Below, piece by piece: positions 61,401 to 64,000 of a stretch of 64,000 nucleotides of DNA. Location of the stretch: positions 21,255,001-21,319,000 of the forward strand of contig OX327706.1 of the NCBI GenBank assembly GCA_946807835.1. The letters are read 5' to 3'. How positions within the stretch are numbered: the first letter of the stretch is position 1; each line of letters starts with the position of its first letter. Below the pieces are notes generated by a model. That model saw only the letters and a list, made by a program, of their open reading frames with translations. It was not told the DNA's origin and did not search any database. This DNA is from Ailanthus altissimus. Its lineage: Eukaryota > Streptophyta > Magnoliopsida > Sapindales > Simaroubaceae. The position numbers and the translations under genes were made by a program.

Positions 61401-63226
61401 TATGGTTCTGGTACTTAAGCAGAAAAAAGTACGAATATTAATTACAGTGGATGAACTAAGAGATTTTAATATGGGAGCAAAGGCCCATGCACAAACATGA
61501 AGCAATGAACAAGAATAAATGTATCTGCTAAACACTAATGAAAATTTCCTTCCACATGAAAACATTTAAAAAAAAAGAGAGAATTGTATCTATTATCAAG
61601 AACTTCAGAGAACTTTTTTTACCATTTTCTGGCGCTGATTCAGGGCTTCAAGTTTATGTCGTTCATACTCATTTTTCCTTCCTTCCTTCTTGAGCTGCTT
61701 GGAGATATGAAAAGAAGAACTATGGTCAAGAAATATATGTACAAAATGTGAATTACAAGATAAAAGAATGCCAACATGATGATTAAGGAAAAATGACCTT
61801 TTAGCAATCAGAAGTATAAAAATTAATATGGCAAAAAGATAGCAACACCTTTTGAAGTACCATTTAAGATGCGTGGTAAGATCCAAAAGAAAGCACTGAA
61901 AATATTCAGGAAATGCCATGAAAATTGAAGTAGTTCCCTAAAGAATATGATTTTTGAAATTTATGAAAATAAAGTTTGATAAAATATGAAATGATGCCCA
62001 TAAGATATTGGAATAAATGCACCCTATTTGCATAGGTTCAGCATCACTGAGATCAATTAAATCACATTGGCAAACCCTGTATAAATTAACAGTTCTTCCT
62101 TCACCGTTTAAAATTCTATGTTCAAGTTTAGCAAATATACCTTTTTTGAGTCAAAAAGTTTAGCAAAATTCAAAACACTAATTTTACTAGTTTACTTCAA
62201 GATGAAGGGAGAAACAAAATCTGGTCACTTTGGTCGGAATATGTGACAAGTGTTAGATATCACAATCTCCTAAGTCTTTTAATGTGTTAATCCATTAAGA
62301 CATTATAAATTTCCCATCTACATGCAATAAACCTCTGTATCAATTAAACACACTGCAATTGAATATAGAGCATTGTGGCAAAGACAACTTCTGCTCAGCC
62401 AAGATCATGAGTTTGTGAAAAATTAAAATGCATAAATAAAAGTAATTTTTAGAATAAAAGCTTTCTTAATTTTGAAAATATTAGAAGCCCATCTTCATTA
62501 ATATTAAAAGAAAAAGTATGCATTTATTGTTAGTAAATCACCTGCAGCAATTCCTTCTCCCGGCAGGCCTTCCATTGTCGAAATTGTTCTGCCTCCTGCT
62601 TTATCTTATTCTGCAACTGAACCTATAACATGAAGAATGGAAAGGCAGAACAGATCCCCGAATTGTCAGTGTATAATGGACTATCTTGCAGATCTGATCT
62701 CAACTTGGTAAAGCACAAAATATAAAAGTAACCTTTTGAGCCTTAATATACTGAATTTCAGTTTGCAGCCGCTTCGCTGCTTCATCACTTTTATGTTTTT
62801 GCTTCAAAAGCTCAACCTGTCGCTCTTGTTTCTTCTTAAGTTCTAAAATCTGCAAGTGAAAATGATATTGTATAACAGTTAAGCAAGAAATCTAGCTCAT
62901 GACAACTGAATGATCACTATATAAAGCATAACATCACCTGTGCCTCTAGAGCTTTTAATTTCTGAGCATGAGCATCTTGCACTTTATGTGTATGTCCATC
63001 AGAATGTGCAGCAAGATTCTCCACTTCAGCCAGCAACTGGTCTCTCTCTTGCTGTGGCGGTGTTTTAGAATGTCAGGTAGGTGTAAGACATATTAGACAA
63101 TGAAACAGCAAGAATATACAACTTAACCTGTACAATCCTTTTCTCTTCCTCAAGTTCCATGATTTTCTTCCCGAAGTGATGCTTGAGAGCTTCAGCGTCA
63201 ATCCCACCAAAAAGTTTCATCTCAGA
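58401..63226 (-). CDS. Kinesin-4 (chromokinesin, KIN-4 type), C-terminal 13 exons; continues off right edge
   Basis: Minus-strand exons, all GT/AG and in frame: 63128-63226, 62938-63051, 62733-62849, 62542-62622, 61623-61694, 60650-60740, 60545-60579, 60088-60185, 59893-59991, 59471-59692, 59210-59372, 58698-58853, 58401-58613 (TGA). They encode 519 residues, with no motor domain in view. The first half is coiled coil (HHFGKKIMELEEEKRIVQ, QERDQLLAEVENLAAHS, KKEGRKNEYERHKLEALNQ, VLQRKTEEAAMATKRLKELL). Next come WLDHELEVVVNVHEVR, SLENMLSMSSNALVEMASQL and RGRWNHLRSMGDAKNLLQYM. The basic Trp-rich tail is KLWRWKRSHHQWLLQFKWKW followed by WKLSEWIKHSDE. This order matches plant KIN-4B/C proteins (At3g50240, At5g60930), which use ATP to move on microtubules; the FRA1 branch affects cell-wall deposition. 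The last intron before the edge is at least 774 bp. No breaks seen. Confidence 0.93.
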
Positions 63227-64000
63227 CTGTACACAAGTAAAATGGCCTGACTTATTCCATGGGACAAATGTAAAGTTCAAGGTTTTGTAGGTAAAAGATA
63301 AGTGCATTTTAGGACAATGTAGAGGTTACTAGAAAACCAACCGGAGACACATAGAGGTTGTTTACTGTAAGAATGACTTCTTATGGCTTGCTACAAGAAT
63401 TACACGTGCTTAGTAATCTCTATAATGTCAATATGTTAGAATAGAATTACTAAGTTAGTTCAATGATGAATCGAGTGAAAGGAGGGTAGTGAATCTAGAA
63501 AGCTTTAACAAATATTGGAAAGGAAGTTCACAAGTATCCGAAGGTCAGTATGTACCATCTCACTATGAAGCAAGTAAATAGCAAGATTAAAAAATTGAGA
63601 TCCTAAGCTTTGTATTTTGAATAAAGTTTCAGTTATTGACAACTGAGCAGAAAAAGAGGTAGTGTTAATTTTCCAAGACATTCCGCACATACTACTTATA
63701 AAGGGGCAATAGATAATGTTCCTCAATACTTGTTATGTGTGCACAATTGTCCTTTCCTATTACTTCAACCAGATAGAGGGAATGTAGACTTTCTTATGAT
63801 GTAGAATATGAGCACTGACACAGGTTCAGGAATTCCGATAATTGTCATTTCATTTTGAAGTTTTTGTACACACCAGATTATAGATATGATAAAATCCCAG
63901 TTAGGGGTAGCAATTTTATTGTCTCTGTATATATAATTTATTTGGGGTTGCAAGTTCTTGTCTTTCATGCCTGTAATTAAATTGAACTAATTCATGAGTG
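63227..64000 (-). other. Kinesin-4 intron reaching the right edge
   Basis: Upstream of the AG acceptor at 63228-63227 no further kinesin exon is recognisable up to base 64000. Small frames here (63505-63726, 63765-63968) lack family features and I take them as intronic chance. Confidence 0.6.

Overview
This is an AT-rich window of plant nuclear DNA. Genes are split by GT-AG introns, four plant gene families are recognisable, and most of the space between genes is transposable-element debris. The proteins point to a eudicot. A woody rosid such as Citrus would fit, but that is a guess from general likeness and the sequence does not settle it.

Four host genes are visible. (1) At the left edge, on the minus strand, are the first three exons of a 2-oxoglutarate/Fe(II) dioxygenase (128-2473; the rest lies off the left end). 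(2) 22501-23463, minus, is an intronless DUF579 protein of the IRX15/IRX15-LIKE type (xylan biosynthesis, Golgi). (3) 37834-40990, plus, is a two-exon LRR receptor-like pseudokinase. (4) 58401-63226, minus, holds the last 13 coding exons of a kinesin-4 (chromokinesin) gene whose motor domain lies off the right end. The order dioxygenase, IRX15, LRR-RLK, kinesin-4 matches, from memory, the neighbouring Arabidopsis genes At3g50210, At3g50220 (IRX15), At3g50230 and At3g50240; At5g67200/At5g67210 repeat the RLK/IRX15 pair. The window therefore looks like an old gene cluster stretched apart by transposons.

Layout: 1-2473 dioxygenase, with a truncated LINE in intron 2. 3193-11927 is a Mutator-like element (MULE-1) with about 1-kb terminal inverted repeats, a decayed transposase gene and a 2.6-kb solo-LTR-like insertion. 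13630-16930 is a decayed retroelement with a coiled-coil gag-like remnant. 17279-19900 is a long LTR (copy A). 19940-21690 holds a MITE-like stretch and a second copy of the 13.6-kb repeat. 22501-23463 is IRX15. 26080-27800 is a Ty1/copia pol relic. 28297-30587 is LTR copy B, with a minus-strand primer-binding site. 30590-32780 holds tandem repeats and a foldback element with tRNA-like boxes. 37834-40990 is the RLK. 41344-48543 is a second complete MULE (MULE-2) with a perfect 9-bp target duplication, a minus-strand transposase and a plus-strand DUF1985/Ulp1 protease relic. 48900-53700 is a copia relic split by a MITE and by another 2.7-kb solo-LTR-like copy. 55025-55765 is a foldback element, and 56090-56370 holds microsatellites. 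58401-64000 is the kinesin-4 gene.

The host genes do not form an operon or a shared pathway. IRX15 (xylan) and kinesin-4 relatives (cell-wall deposition in the FRA1 branch) are both linked to cell-wall formation, but any functional meaning of their proximity is inference. The most interesting accessory structure is MULE-2, an intact-ended element carrying a transposase and a captured SUMO-protease-like gene. All transposon genes seen here carry stop codons or frameshifts.
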